From the NCBI GenBank assembly GCA_030142905.1, contig JASJOG010000177.1, positions 186,001-250,000 on the forward strand: a DNA stretch of 64,000 nt. Reading direction: 5' to 3'. This document shows, piece after piece, positions 1-10,265 of the stretch (positions are counted from its first letter, which is position 1; each line of letters begins with the position of its first letter). Origin of the DNA: Heliopora coerulea (taxonomy: Eukaryota > Cnidaria > Anthozoa > Scleralcyonacea > Helioporidae). The position numbers and the translations under genes are program-made. The notes beneath the pieces are model-generated. The model had not been told where the DNA came from, did not search any database, and saw only the letters and a program-made list of their open reading frames with translations.

Positions 1-892
1 ATTTGTTAAGGACTGAATATTTCAGCCAAACATCTGGCAACTCTAAGTATGAAAATGCAAGTCTTAAAAGTGGGCTTGGGATGTAATAGAATCAGCAAAG
101 ACCTAAAGGGATCTGTAATGCCATTTTTTAAAATCACATAAGTGCAGATTAACAACATATATGTGTGTACAAACCTAACAGCAAAATAAAATATAATTGG
201 ATCTGCATATCTGGGTAGGTCATGAGCTAGAACTTTTCGATCTAAAGACAACCAATTTTTATTTCTTCTGAAAATGAAAAGCAATAAAACAAAATTAGTT
301 TTTATCAGGCTCAAAATTTGAGAATGTTATCTGAAAATAAATATATGTTCAAATACATGACCAGAAGCAGAATGTAGACACAGTAATTATATTTAAAAAG
401 AAATTCGTGACGGAAAACAAGCCAGACAACGTAACAATTAATATCAAATGTCATAATCGTGTTTCTTCCGTCGTTATGTGTGACTTTGGAAGGACTGCAA
501 TCGAAATAACAAAGGCAGTTTAAAAGCACTGCCAATATCAGTTGTATTTCATACTAAATGCCTTAATAGTGTCATGTAAAAACGATTCTCCGGTATGTGC
601 TTCTGCATCGGGCCGACATCTTTACACAGGATTCATAAGCGATTTACTGAACTATTTAACGTAACTCTGGTATTGTTCTTAATATCCTACGAATTTAGTT
701 AAGTATCTGTTATGTATGCCAGGATGTTCCGACTTTGGTCAGCAATGTGGGCATTGTATAAGTATTTTGACTTTTAAGTCATAATATTAAAGTTCATTCT
801 CATCTTCACTCAAGCATGGATCCAAAAATTGCGGGAACCACTGAGAATTTTAATAAAATACACAACAACGGTAACTCCAAAAATCGATAACA
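1..892. other. Non-coding stretch, no gene seen
   Basis: Only short open frames without recognisable domains occur here. I see no repeat array, RNA gene or splice-flanked exon that I can support. Confidence 0.6.
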
Positions 893-984
893 TATTTAAT
901 TTATCCTACGTTTCGACTAGGCTTTAGTCATCTTCAGGAATGAAGATGACTGAAGCCTAGTCGAAACGTAGAATAAATTAAACA
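893..984. repeat. Near-perfect inverted repeat with hammerhead-like cores
   Basis: Two 44-nt arms (893-936 and 941-984) are separated by 4 nt and differ at a few positions. The minus-strand reading of the left arm starts with CTGAAGA, then a GACT/AGTC stem and GAAACGTA, the order of conserved boxes of a type I hammerhead ribozyme with a very short stem III. Bases flanking these boxes (ATTC and GGAT) can pair as stem I. The plus-strand arm has A in place of the first C of the core and is probably inactive. Such motifs are known from Penelope-like elements and retrozymes. No ORF accompanies this copy. Confidence 0.5.
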
Positions 985-2049
985 TACATGGATCCTACAT
1001 GTAGGTCTTTTACCCTGTATTTACCTATTTAATCACTAAAAAAATCACAGACAAATTTTTTTTGCACTCGCTCATCTTGACAAACAACTAGTTACGACAA
1101 AAGGCAAGAAATATAGAAAACAATTACTCACATATCATCAGTGTGATACAATCCAAAATATTCCTTCTCGTGAAGGTTAACCTGGGACGACACCATATCT
1201 AACAGCTCCGAGGAAAGAAGCCGAGGCTATAAGATCAGGAACAAACATTATAAGGAAGAATAGACTCTTTATGAAAGATTTTTGTTGACTTAAAGAAAAC
1301 ATCTTCCCAAAATAAAAACGATCTACCTGCACTAAGACATCAAGTCTTCGTTCATCAAGTAAGATAACTTGACATCTTCGTGGTATTCGACCATCGTTCA
1401 TTTTGGAAAGGATTCCGGCGCCAGAACGTCCAAGACTTATCATTCTATATTGTCTTTCTCATGTCACAGTAGGTCATCTATATCACTTTGTTTGAAATTA
1501 ACAACGCTATCGAAACTACCCCGGCGTATTCTTATTACGAATTACCTTCGGACAATCGGCTTTTTCCGTTTAACACCGAGAAATTTTTAGAGTCATTTCA
1601 GCGTTTGCATTTGGAAGGAAATTTCCTTCCAGAAGGAAATTTTAGTGTTCGGAAGGAAATTTGGAAGGAAATTTGATCTTTTGGAAGGAAATAAGGAAAT
1701 TATATTTTTCTCACAATTCCTTAAAAAAGGCACTTATATCGCCAAAAATAAATGAAAAATTTTACCGTATTTCGTACCCTAAGTACTTTTTTCCATATTC
1801 ACATGTGTCAAAGTTATGTAGGAACTCAGAAATAGTCCGATTTTGCTTACGTTGCAATGTTTTGGTATTCAGAAATTGACACATTTAGCTTATCTTGCAG
1901 CTGCATTATGTTTAGCCGTCTCGGAATGATATTTCGCGGGTAAAATGTAAATGTACAGACATTACAATATATAAAACTGAACCATATTCCGAAGAATAAT
2001 GTCATCTTGAAAACTCAATATATGAGTCAATACAAGATAAAACTGTTGT
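985..2049. other. Non-coding stretch with a short GGAAGGAAAT repeat cluster
   Basis: No supported gene. Between about 1609 and 1697 the unit GGAAGGAAAT recurs about six times, once as an inverted pair (AAGGAAATTTCCTT). The small ORFs overlying it look like by-products of this composition. Confidence 0.5.
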
Positions 2050-2100
2050 TGAAACTGTGATATTTCGACTTTATTTCAAAGTCATCTTCAGACAGAATGA
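2050..2100 (-). ncRNA. Hammerhead-ribozyme-like motif
   Basis: On the minus strand the order is stem I strand CTGT, core CTGAAGA (complement of 2085-2091), a stem II GACTTT/AAAGTC, GAAA, a two-base-pair stem III (AT/AT), then C and ACAG, which pairs back with CTGT. All conserved core positions of a type I hammerhead are present. The very short stem III is the form reported for PLE-associated hammerheads, which are thought to act as dimers. No PLE ORF lies next to it, so it may be a solo terminal repeat. Confidence 0.5.
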
Positions 2101-2477
2101 CTTTACAATAACATGCCAGAGTCTATATACAGGAGGTGTGATGACATCATCTAGACGGAATTAGGAAACACTACCGGTAATCACTATTTACATGCTCAGA
2201 TGTTGAGACGCTAAGATGCTAATTAATTAGAAATTCTCACCACCAAGAATAAAGCGGTTGGGCGTGAACAATAAAAGTATCGGGCTAACAAATAACAAGT
2301 GTGCATAATATCTCTAAATAAAAAGGTTGAGTTCTTTGTTAGCTTTAAGCCCTGAATTAAGTTCAAGTTTATTAAATTTAATGTGAAGTGCTTCAATTAT
2401 TAGAAGTTTATTGGTGTTAGTAGACTTACTCGTATAAAGAATTTTATAGTTATCAAAGATTAAATTTTTAATAGAGG
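2101..2477. other. Non-coding stretch between hammerhead-like repeat and hAT end
   Basis: No ORF or structured repeat that I can support. The last 8 bp (2470-2477, AATAGAGG) would be the target-site duplication if 2478 is the hAT terminus, but I found no second copy. Confidence 0.4.
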
Positions 2478-2855
2478 CAGCGGCGTAGGAAGCAAGTTGG
2501 GATTGGGGGGTCCGATCTCACGAGGCGCCACCATGGTTGGCGCGGATTGAGAAAATTTTTAAAAAGTGGAGTCTCTAGATCGCCGGAAACGGCATGTTTA
2601 GAGTCTCATCTACCTCTTTCATAATCGTCGCACAGGTCCGTACAAAAGATGAATTCTTACTATGTACAGTAATGCGCGAGGATAATGCGGACATTTTGTT
2701 AATTACTTTTGTACAAAATCTCTCCTTACTGTCTGCATCTGCAAGTCCGATCGTAGCGTTTTGCCTGTCTTTTTAGTCGTGCAATAAGAGTTAATACAAT
2801 TATATTATTAGTTACAATACTTCCTCAGCTTGTGACTACTGTTCTGGAAAAGGTT

Positions 2856-4939
2856 TTAATCGAAGCAACCAAAAAAGGCTCTTCTACGTTCGTTACAACC
2901 TGCAAATTTCTTGGCGATCTCGTGGATGTCAAGTTCATCGATTTCCGACTGATAAATGTTAAGAAGCATGACATTGTTCAGTCTTTCTTGACCCATATTC
3001 GCTCGAAGATACGATTTCAGTCTTCGAAGCACTGAGAACGTACGTTCAGCTGTAGCAGATGTTGCTGGAATAGTAAGGTATAGCCTGAGAAGACTGTCGA
3101 CCTCGGAAAACAGCTTTCGGTTGTTGACACTTTCAAGCATCACTTTGCACAGGGTTTCAAGCTTAGTTACCTGTTTTATTGGCACTTCAGCATTCGAACA
3201 CTTGACCAAATCAGGAAGCATCTTCAGTTGTAAATCCAGACGTTTTTCGTCGAGATCTTCAGCGTATGTTTCCGAAATTGCTTCGGGAATGGCAAAGTGA
3301 TTTGTATTGGCAGCTGTTAAAAGTAATTGTTCAATATCTCCAAGCAGCGAAAATCCTTTCTGGTCAAATCGTCGACCAAGTTCTTCATGTAGAAGATCAA
3401 GAACTTCAAAGTATTGCTGTCGATGAAACGCTTTCGGGATGCTGAAGCGATGCCCAGGAGCACCATCATCTAATCTTGCCGGTGCTTTACGTTGACGTGC
3501 CAGAGTTGGAGCTTCTGTTTTATTTTCTGATTCCTTTAATACGCGATCGTAGAAACTATTAAATTCTTCATCTGAACGCATGCGCCTGTAGTAGTTGCGG
3601 GTTAGATTGGAAGAATTAAGGGCGACTTGGATGTTGCAATCTTTACTCTGCAAGGTCCGAGATAGTTCCTCTCCCGCACTGAAAACAAGATAAGACAATC
3701 GCAAACCAAACAGAGTCGAGAACTTCTCAAGCCTTCCAAGCATACCATCTGCTTTCAGACCAATATCTCCGCCTTCTTCAACAACTACTTCGCAGGTTGC
3801 TTTAACAGCCTCATAGTTGGTCAAGACAGCATAAATAGCTTCGGTTCGAACTGTCCAACGAATTGGGCAAAGAGGTTTTAGATTCTGATGGAGGGTGATG
3901 GGATTTTCTTCAACTTCCATTCGCCTTTCTCTGAATATTTCAGCCCGCTTTGGAGGTTTGTTTATAATATGGACAGCTTCCCGGACCAAGTCTAAGGCAC
4001 CTTTTATCAGCCGAGACGACTCGCAGGCATCTTGTAAACACAAATTAAGCCTATGAGCTAAGCAGTGAACTGGAATTGCACGTGGTTCCTGTCGTTGAAT
4101 TTGAGTCGCAACACCACGAAATCTACCACTCATCGCTGCAGCACCATCATAACTCTGGCCACGACAGCTATTCAAGGGCAAAACACATCGTATGAGAGCA
4201 TCTTTGATGTGTGCTACGATTGAATCAGCTGTGCAACTTGAAATTTGAAACAAACCTAATGGATCTTCGTGGATGTTGTACGACTCATCTACCCAACGAC
4301 AGCAAATTACCAATTGCTCTTTATTGGAGATATCTCTTGTCTCACCTGCCATGACACCAAAATATTCTGCCTGGCAGATTTTCTTGAGAATTCCACGCAA
4401 AACGTCCTGGCCCATCATGCTGACTAATTCATTCACAATCTGAGGAGATTGATAACGGTTTAATTACAGCCATTCTAAAATTTCTGGTACATCTTCAGCT
4501 CCAGTCATCATCATCTGATGTAAATTTCCATCTTTTTCGTTATGCCCTAAATTTAAATGTTGGATGTTGTCAATGCAGGTTATTTTTTAGAAATGTCAAA
4601 TGCGTTTTTGGCATGGACCAAAAATCAATAACAAACTTGTTACTTACCTCGTAATGCTATTCTTTGCCTCAGAAGATATTTAATGGAAGATATTTCCTTT
4701 TTCAGCAATAACCGGTGTAATGCTTGAGACTTTTCAAGTTCAGTTGCTAGCTGGTTAGCAACTGAAGGTTGACGCATGAGGATATGGTTTTCCATACTTT
4801 CTCTATGGCCTTGGCTGCTCTCGTGCTCTTTAAAGCGTTGAAGAGCTTTTTTCCAGTTGGTAAAACCATCCACTGTAAAGACTTTCTCTTGCTTCGAGCT
4901 CATTGTTAAGAGGTTTTTTTGTCTCATTTTCCGGCAGTA
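2856..4939 (-). pseudogene. hAT-family transposase, ZMYM1-like, two exons with one stop
   Basis: Exon 1 (about 4939-4648) carries the TTF-type zinc-finger region with the family signature GFTNWKKALQRFKEHE. Exon 2 (4546-2856) holds the catalytic DUF4371-like core (CHCLAHRLNL region, DGAAAMSGR) and ends with the hATC dimerisation domain (PATSATAERTFSVLRRLK). Removing the intron at 4547-4647 joins the two exons in frame and restores family similarity around the junction. An in-frame TAA at 4464-4466 interrupts exon 2 where the family has coding sequence. The N-terminal part upstream of the TTF domain is absent, replaced by polB sequence of element 1. It acted as a cut-and-paste transposase in the nucleus and is now probably inactive. 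Confidence 0.8.
4547..4647 (-). other. Spliceosomal intron in hAT transposase
   Basis: On the minus strand the donor reads GAG|GTAAGTAAC and the acceptor AAATTTAG|GGC. The 101-bp interval contains stops, and its removal keeps the transposase frame open. This shows the locus belongs to a eukaryote with spliceosomal introns. Confidence 0.75.
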
Positions 4940-6000
4940 GTTAACACCTATATGCTTAGCGAATCTTCTGTATCTACAATCGTAAGCGTGTACTGATACG
5001 TTTTCATGACAATTTTTTGCCCAGTCTATCAGTTCTTCAGTTGAGATCATTTCTCCATCAGGTACGAACTTATATATTTCAGCCTTCAACTTGTCATAAT
5101 TATATGATTTAAAACCTTTCTTGCCTCTAACCTGATCCCGAACATAATCAACCACGCATGTGTTCTCACCATGTCTTTTCATCGGTCTCTGTTTGTTCAA
5201 TAGATAAGACTCGAGCTTTAGTTTTCCCATCTTTTGCGGTGGAAACTGCTTTTTATTATACGGTACTATCTTACAACCAAGTTTTTCTATTGATTCTCCT
5301 GAAAGGATTGTGAATTTTTGTTTAAGGAGTGTGTACATCATGAATTTGTAAGTTTCCCTCTTGCTCAGACTTGGTAATTCGACTGTGAAAGGTCCATATG
5401 TTTTTCTCACCACGAATGCACCACTACTCTGCTTTATCACCTTTTTCTTGTCAATTTTATACTCATCTGTTTTTTCTTATTTTTACCATATGGGTGATAA
5501 CAGTCTGATGTTCCCATTTCAACATCCAATATGATGGATACTATTTGTCCTTCACCTTTACTTTTCAATCTTTGTTCGAATAGGTTGAGAAATGTTGATC
5601 CCTTTTTACTGTTTTTACTCAATCTTACTTCCTCTTTCCGAAAATCATATAGTGATACTGATATTTTAGGGTAAGTTACGATTCTACCTTTCGTCTGTAT
5701 TTTTGCTGTTATCATATCATATTTTCTATCGATAGATTCAATTCTATCATCTATCTTTCGTCCTTCCCGTCTGACTTTTCTCATCTCGTGTTCAAATGGA
5801 AGAGGTTCAGTGATGACAAAATCTGGAAATGGACCATCGTTAAACAGGTGTTTATGGTTGAACCCCTTCTTCGGAACTGATTTCACAGTCCTTGGTTTGG
5901 CTTCCTCTTGCTTTAACAGCATTTTGATGAGCTCTGATTTGCTCATTTTCTTGAGATCGGCCTTGTTCATATAAATTTGGTTAGATTTTTCTGATTTCAT
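4940..6000 (-). pseudogene. polB: PolB N-terminal fragment of element 1
   Basis: Reading leftward from the ATG at 6000, about 185 codons are open to 5437. The frame then shifts by one at an A-run near 5470 and stays open to about 4940, where hAT sequence begins. The second part resembles the region before the exonuclease domain of animal Polinton PolB proteins (segments such as PFTVELPSLSKRETYKFM and STEELIDWAKNC). No exonuclease or polymerase motif is present; the catalytic two thirds are missing. Upstream of the ATG lies TATATAGATATATATAT, a TATA-rich leader. The assignment to PolB rests on position and weak family resemblance, so it is tentative. Confidence 0.5.
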
Positions 6001-6068
6001 ATATATATATCTATATAAATTTATTGCCTTAATCCATATTTGACCTGCGTTTAAATTGTGTTAAAAAT

Positions 6069-6416
6069 TCAAATGATCCAATATATGAATCTTTCGAATT
6101 GTATTAAATGTTTTTTTTTCATTTTTATACCCTTATAACTGTTATTTTGATGCTTATTGGTTTTGATATGAGACCATTTTCCAGCCAAAGTATAATTCTT
6201 CTGGTTATTACAAACATCACAGAACCATTCTCTGTTCAACATGTATGCTGTCTTGTATTCATTGATGGCTCTTTTTCTGTCTTCTTCAGTTGAATATTTT
6301 GGTGGTCTACCTCGACCTCGTTTCACCTCTTGTTTCAATAACTTGGATTCTTTGATGGCTCTTTTTCTGTCTTCATCAGTCAAATACTTTTTTGGCCTAC
6401 CTCGACCTCGTTTCAC
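6069..6416 (-). CDS. AT-hook and zinc-finger small DNA-binding protein
   Basis: The frame encodes two AT-hook motifs (GRGRPKKY and GRGRPPKY) in two tandem copies of a segment of about 36 residues (RKRAI repeats in both), followed by a C2H2-like finger, CDVC then H-x5-H. AT-hooks bind the minor groove of AT-rich DNA, so a role in genome compaction, replication or transcription is plausible. No ATG precedes the repeats in this frame: a stop lies upstream and the first codon in the open region near the repeats is GTG. The true start may be lost, or the first in-frame ATG may be inside the protein. It sits between polB and integrase on the same strand. Confidence 0.5.
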   Translation of the reverse strand: MKRGRGRPKKYLTDEDRKRAIKESKLLKQEVKRGRGRPPKYSTEEDRKRAINEYKTAYMLNREWFCDVCNNQKNYTLAGKWSHIKTNKHQNNSYKGIKMKKKHLIQFERFIYWII

Positions 6417-6454
6417 CTCTTGATTATCCCTATAATATATAGTATATTATAGTT

Positions 6455-7960
6455 TTAAATATTTAATGGTGCGTTTAAGTCTTTACTAGTTACATATTCA
6501 ATATCCTTGATTGGTATCCAACTGTTGAAGTCATCGCTATATCCTTTCCATTTCACCAAGGCTTGTTCCTTCTTATGATCTCTCCTGATGACTTTGTCAA
6601 TTCTGAATACCTCTTGTTTGGCTCTTAATAATTCAGGTTCATAAAAAAACCCCTGTATCTCTTCATCATTGAGATCCTTTAGTTTATACGTAATAGGGGT
6701 TGTATATTGGATTTTATCAATGACAAATATCTCCTCAGTCCAATTTGGTGTGTATCCTTTATCGAAAGTCTTTCTTTTTTTCTTACTTATCCTTACCCTA
6801 TCACCTATTTTGAATTTCAGTTTGGATGATGATTTCACCATATCACCATATAAATTAAAATAAACAATTCCTTCATTCTTCTTTTTGCTTGCTTCTACTG
6901 GTGTCATTTTTATTGAACTATGTTTGGTGTTATTATACTCTTTCACCAATTTCGGTAGTATGTCAATATATTTAGTTTTACCTAGAGCAGTGAATAGCTT
7001 CCACATCTTAGTTTTAATTGTACGATTCCATCTTTCTACCACTGAAGATTTTTCCTCATTCTGTGTTGAGTATAATGTTATTTTTATTCCTATCTAAGAG
7101 ATCCTTGACATGTTTGTTATAGAATTCCTTACCCTTATCTGTCCATAAATATTTTGGTTTTCTTCCCTCTTTGAAGAGGCTTTGGAGTGCCTTAGCTACA
7201 GATTCACCTTTCTTGTCCTTCAACTTAACAATCCAACCCATCTTAGAAAATATATCTATCACCATTAAAAGATATTTAAAACCATTATTCCATATGTTAA
7301 ACTGTTGCATGTCTATCAAGTCAGAAGACCATATCTCGTCAATACCGTTAACTATTACACGTCGTCTAGTAAAGTTACGCTTTGTTGGTTGATGTAATTC
7401 ATCCGCTAATTCTTCTTGCCAGATTTTGTCTTTTTTTTTTACACCAAGTCCGAGTTTCCTTTTAGCACCGATCAATGCTTGTACACCTGTTGTACCCCAT
7501 GGACGTTCTTTATAAGGAATTTCTTTTATTCTCTTTAATATAAGATCATCTGCTATATGCTTATCATGAAGCGATTTTGCATTGCTGTAATCTATATCGT
7601 GTTGCTTGCATACACCATCTAGAACGTTTATCGGATCTCGATATTTTGGATCATTTGAAGCCATACGTTCTTCTAAACGAGTGTCTGGCCCACAGAAGTT
7701 ATATCTTCTGCCTGTTGGTGTCCTCATATGCAATTCACCTAATTTTGCGAGGTGTTTTTGGATGTCAACAGCACCACCTCTCTTTTGTCAATAATATCAC
7801 CTAATTCAAACAAAAAACCACCATCTTTGCTTTTGACAAACTTCGTCTTCGTTGAACCTCAGCTGGCACATGTTGCTTTCAGTATTGGTCTACCATTTTT
7901 AGCCATCTCTGTCCTTGGATTGAGACTATCTGTGTATTTTTTCTCTTTGACACAGTACAT
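6455..7960 (-). pseudogene. Zinc ribbon - phospholipase A2 - rve integrase - chromodomain polyprotein
   Basis: Translation should start at 7960, 16 nt after a TCTA motif. The first 33 codons resemble a DUF5679-type zinc ribbon (NGRPILKATC), cut by TGA at 7859-7861 at a position where that family has cysteine. A 2-nt duplication near 7770 shifts the frame. The frame 7733-7056 then carries a parvovirus-like PLA2 core: calcium-loop region YNFCGP and catalytic CKQHDIDY. It continues directly into the integrase core, with first Asp in SSDLIDMQ and second Asp in TDKGKEF. A further shift near 7060 leads to 7042-6455 with the catalytic Glu in VERWNRT, a basic SH3-like region, and a chromodomain (ALVKWKGYSDDFNSW). 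PLA2 would act on endosomal membranes during entry, and the integrase inserts the genome. Three lesions make it inactive. Confidence 0.75.
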
Positions 7961-7972
7961 ATAATAATGGAT

Positions 7973-7976
7973 TAGA
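7973..7976 (-). promoter_or_regulatory. TCTA start-proximal motif, polyprotein
   Basis: On the minus strand TCTAATCCATTATTATATG places TCTA exactly 16 nt before the ATG at 7960. This is the same spacing as at four plus-strand genes of element 1, and it selects 7960 as the start. Confidence 0.55.
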
Positions 7977-7998
7977 TTGTTCTATGGCCATGATTTTA

Positions 7999-8112
7999 TC
8001 ATATATTTCTTCGTCTCCATTTTTTCACCCTCCGTTTATTCTTCCGATTTTGATACCATTCCACTAGTTTAGACATTTCAACCAGTATCTTTCTTATCAA
8101 ATTACAATCCAT
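7999..8112 (-). CDS. Small basic 37-residue peptide
   Basis: An ATG at 8112 opens a 37-codon frame rich in Arg/Lys toward its end (NRKNKRRVKKWRRRN). The leader contains TCTAACCCAATAAT before the ATG, close to the motif used by other element 1 genes though at 14 nt. Such a basic peptide could be a DNA-condensing core protein, but that is inference and the frame may be chance. It lies between the ATPase and the PLA2-integrase polyprotein on the same strand. Confidence 0.35.
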   Translation of the reverse strand: MDCNLIRKILVEMSKLVEWYQNRKNKRRVKKWRRRNI

Positions 8113-8142
8113 ATTATTGGGTTAGATTAGATTGGACATAGC

Positions 8143-8891
8143 TTATATTTCTTCGTCAAAATTCTTTTTCACAGTTTTGTGCTCCTTATCTAGGAAGATG
8201 AATTCATATGATCCAAGACGATTAAACAATATAGATCTATCAAATTCTCCTTTCCAATCAGGTTTGAATGATTTTTTGTTGTTGGTGGATAGAGAATTAT
8301 ATGAGAACAATTCTGTCGTACCTTCTGTGGCACATCATTATAACTCTGACTGAGATAAATCGGACTGAGACCATGATGACGACCATCCGTGTAATGGTTC
8401 GCTATCTTGTTTTGAACCTTCTCTGGTGCATTGATGAGATCGTCAAATACAACCACTTTTCTGTTACCTTCAGGGTATTCACACGTATCGAGTATTTCAT
8501 TTGGACCTTTCACTTCTAGAACATCATATCCAACATGTCTTGATATTTCATTCATGACTTTCACCAAATCTTGTATTTTCTCTTGATGACTGTTTGGTGT
8601 GTAGATATAGATTTTATCATAACAAACTAACGGCTTTCTCAACATATGAACCAATGTGTTTGTTTTTCCACAACCTGATTTACCACAAACCAACATCCTA
8701 TAGTCTTCATCCAAGAAGTTGTTTAACCGTCGTTTTGGTTTTGTTTTACCGCTATCATAGTTAGGTATTTTCATAATAATGAGATATATTGTTTTGGTTC
8801 TGATTCTGTTTTGGTTTTGTGATAGTATTTTATCCATGTTTTGATTCAGTTTTGGTTTTGTTTTACCGCTATCATAGTTACGTATTTTCAT
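8143..8891 (-). pseudogene. A32/FtsK-like DNA packaging ATPase, element 1
   Basis: The product is a P-loop ATPase of the HerA/FtsK-A32 type that drives genome packaging in Polintons and related viruses. Walker A is GKSGCGKTN and Walker B is KVVVFDDL; a downstream Gln/Ser-rich stretch (IYLSQSY) fits the sensor region. The first 39 codons are a tandem duplicate of the start region, so the original ATG is probably at 8774. Near 8215 a frameshift moves the last about 25 codons to another frame that ends with TAA at 8143-8145. It diverges from the plus-strand gene at 8947 with only 55 bp between. Apart from the frameshift the domain is complete. Confidence 0.8.
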
Positions 8892-8930
8892 ACTTATTAC
8901 GTATATTAAATGCTATTCAACACTTATTTA

Positions 8931-8934
8931 TCTA
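8931..8934 (+). promoter_or_regulatory. TCTA start-proximal motif, 406-residue gene
   Basis: TTTATCTAATCAAATAATAT precedes the ATG at 8947, with TCTA 16 nt upstream. It lies in the 55-bp divergent interval shared with the ATPase. Confidence 0.55.
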
Positions 8935-8946
8935 ATCAAATAATAT

Positions 8947-10167
8947 ATGGATTTCAGTAAATTAAGGAAGGAGCTTGCTCTCAGAGAAGAGAACTCAGCC
9001 AAAAAACATGAAATCATAGACACTATCAGGGATTATCGCAACCGTCGGATAGACCAGGATTATGAAAGCACTGAGCTATTCAAACCAATAATATCTTCTC
9101 AACAACAGGTTAAGGACACTATTGACAAGAGACAGGATAAATTAATTGAACAGCTCCAAGATAATCAAACCAAAATGATTCAAGCACTAAGATATAAACC
9201 AAAAATGAAAGCAATAACAAGTGGAGTGAGTGACATCAGAAGAGGTGACCTAGATAGACTATTCCAAATAGATGAACAACCAAGCACGAGTCAAGAGTCT
9301 GATGATGAAATAACGAAAGAGTTCAGAGATGGATACCAACTTATTGATGAAGATGAAGATGAAGAAATGAAATATGATGAACCAACAATTGAGGATGTGA
9401 ATACAACATTTTCAAAGGAGGAGATTGAAATCCTAAAAAGGAATGGATACGATCCTAATGGTGATGATGCTGATGTTAAGAAAATAAAGAAAAGAATTCA
9501 AGTTCTAAATGGTAAAAATAACAGTAAAGATCCTGAAATCAGAAAATGGCCATTGTATGAAAGAAATTTATTTAGTAAATATTTAGACATGGTTCAAGAA
9601 AAAAACAAGTATGTAGATTATCAAAAATATCGAAAAAATAAGGAAGCCAAGATGAAAAAGAGACAAGATAAAGTTATGGGGAATGGAATCCGAAAATACA
9701 AACAACCCAAGAGAAACGCTTACAAGATCAATGGAGGCTGTTATGATCAGTTGATGATCAATATTCCACGATTAAGGGATGAGTATGTCGTTGAAGTTCA
9801 TAAAGGAGGTCAGATATTGTATGAAGATAAAGGAGACAAGAGTTTGGTTGATTTGTTGACAAAACGATTCAATCCCAAAAAGAGGTACACATCCAAGGCT
9901 ATCAGAATATTCAACGATCTTAATATGCTATCCAACATGCCAAAACACAAGTCTTCAGGAAAAAGCAATCTGATTGGTGCTTCAGTTATATATTCCACAT
10001 CAGAGGATCTCATGAAACGATTAACCCTCATCACAGGTACACGAAGAGCTGGTAATAATAATTTAAGTTTGAGAAATGAAGCATGGGAAATATTGGATCA
10101 TTTACTGGAGCAATGTGTAATTACAAAAGCACAATATAATGCATACCTGAAGAAATATCTAACATAG
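8947..10167 (+). CDS. Conserved Polinton protein of unknown function, 406 residues
   Basis: This intact frame encodes a charged, largely helical protein. The first about 90 residues look coiled-coil (many E/K/Q), followed by an acidic block (DEDEDEEMKYDE) and a basic linker (RKNKEAKMKKRQDK). A globular C-terminal half has segments (DQLMINIPRLRDEYVVEVHK, LLTKRFNPKKRY) of a kind I associate with uncharacterised proteins in animal Polintons. It is the first gene of the plus-strand virion block, suggesting a virion or assembly role, but no domain is recognised. The start is supported by the TCTA motif 16 nt upstream. Confidence 0.7.
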   Translation: MDFSKLRKELALREENSAKKHEIIDTIRDYRNRRIDQDYESTELFKPIISSQQQVKDTIDKRQDKLIEQLQDNQTKMIQALRYKPKMKAITSGVSDIRRGDLDRLFQIDEQPSTSQESDDEITKEFRDGYQLIDEDEDEEMKYDEPTIEDVNTTFSKEEIEILKRNGYDPNGDDADVKKIKKRIQVLNGKNNSKDPEIRKWPLYERNLFSKYLDMVQEKNKYVDYQKYRKNKEAKMKKRQDKVMGNGIRKYKQPKRNAYKINGGCYDQLMINIPRLRDEYVVEVHKGGQILYEDKGDKSLVDLLTKRFNPKKRYTSKAIRIFNDLNMLSNMPKHKSSGKSNLIGASVIYSTSEDLMKRLTLITGTRRAGNNNLSLRNEAWEILDHLLEQCVITKAQYNAYLKKYLT

Positions 10168-10265
10168 AAGTATATAGAAACTAGTTTATTCAAAATTCAA
10201 CATCAATTCTTTTTCATAACTCATTTATCTAACATATCAATATATGGAAACTAGTTTATTCATTA
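10155..10265 (+). repeat. Duplicated start region between two genes
   Basis: TCTAACATA, a short AT spacer and GAAACTAGTTTATTCA occur twice, at about 10156-10190 and 10228-10262. The first copy overlaps the end of the upstream gene and has ATAG where the second has the ATG of the penton-like gene. A local tandem duplication of promoter plus start codon is the simplest explanation. Confidence 0.6.
10228..10231 (+). promoter_or_regulatory. TCTA start-proximal motif, penton-like gene
   Basis: TTTATCTAACATATCAATAT precedes the ATG at 10244, with TCTA exactly 16 nt upstream. Confidence 0.6.

Larger units (their letters stand above)
2478..4940 (-). mobile_element. hAT transposon remnant (ZMYM/TTF type), 5' truncated
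   Basis: A transposase gene on the minus strand is followed at its 3' side by CAGCGGCGTAGGAAGC (2478 on), which resembles hAT terminal repeats of the CAGNGGCG type. The other terminus is not found. At about 4940 the transposase reading frame runs straight into the polB fragment of element 1, so the 5' part of the transposon is missing. Either a truncated insertion or a later deletion created the junction. Confidence 0.55.
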
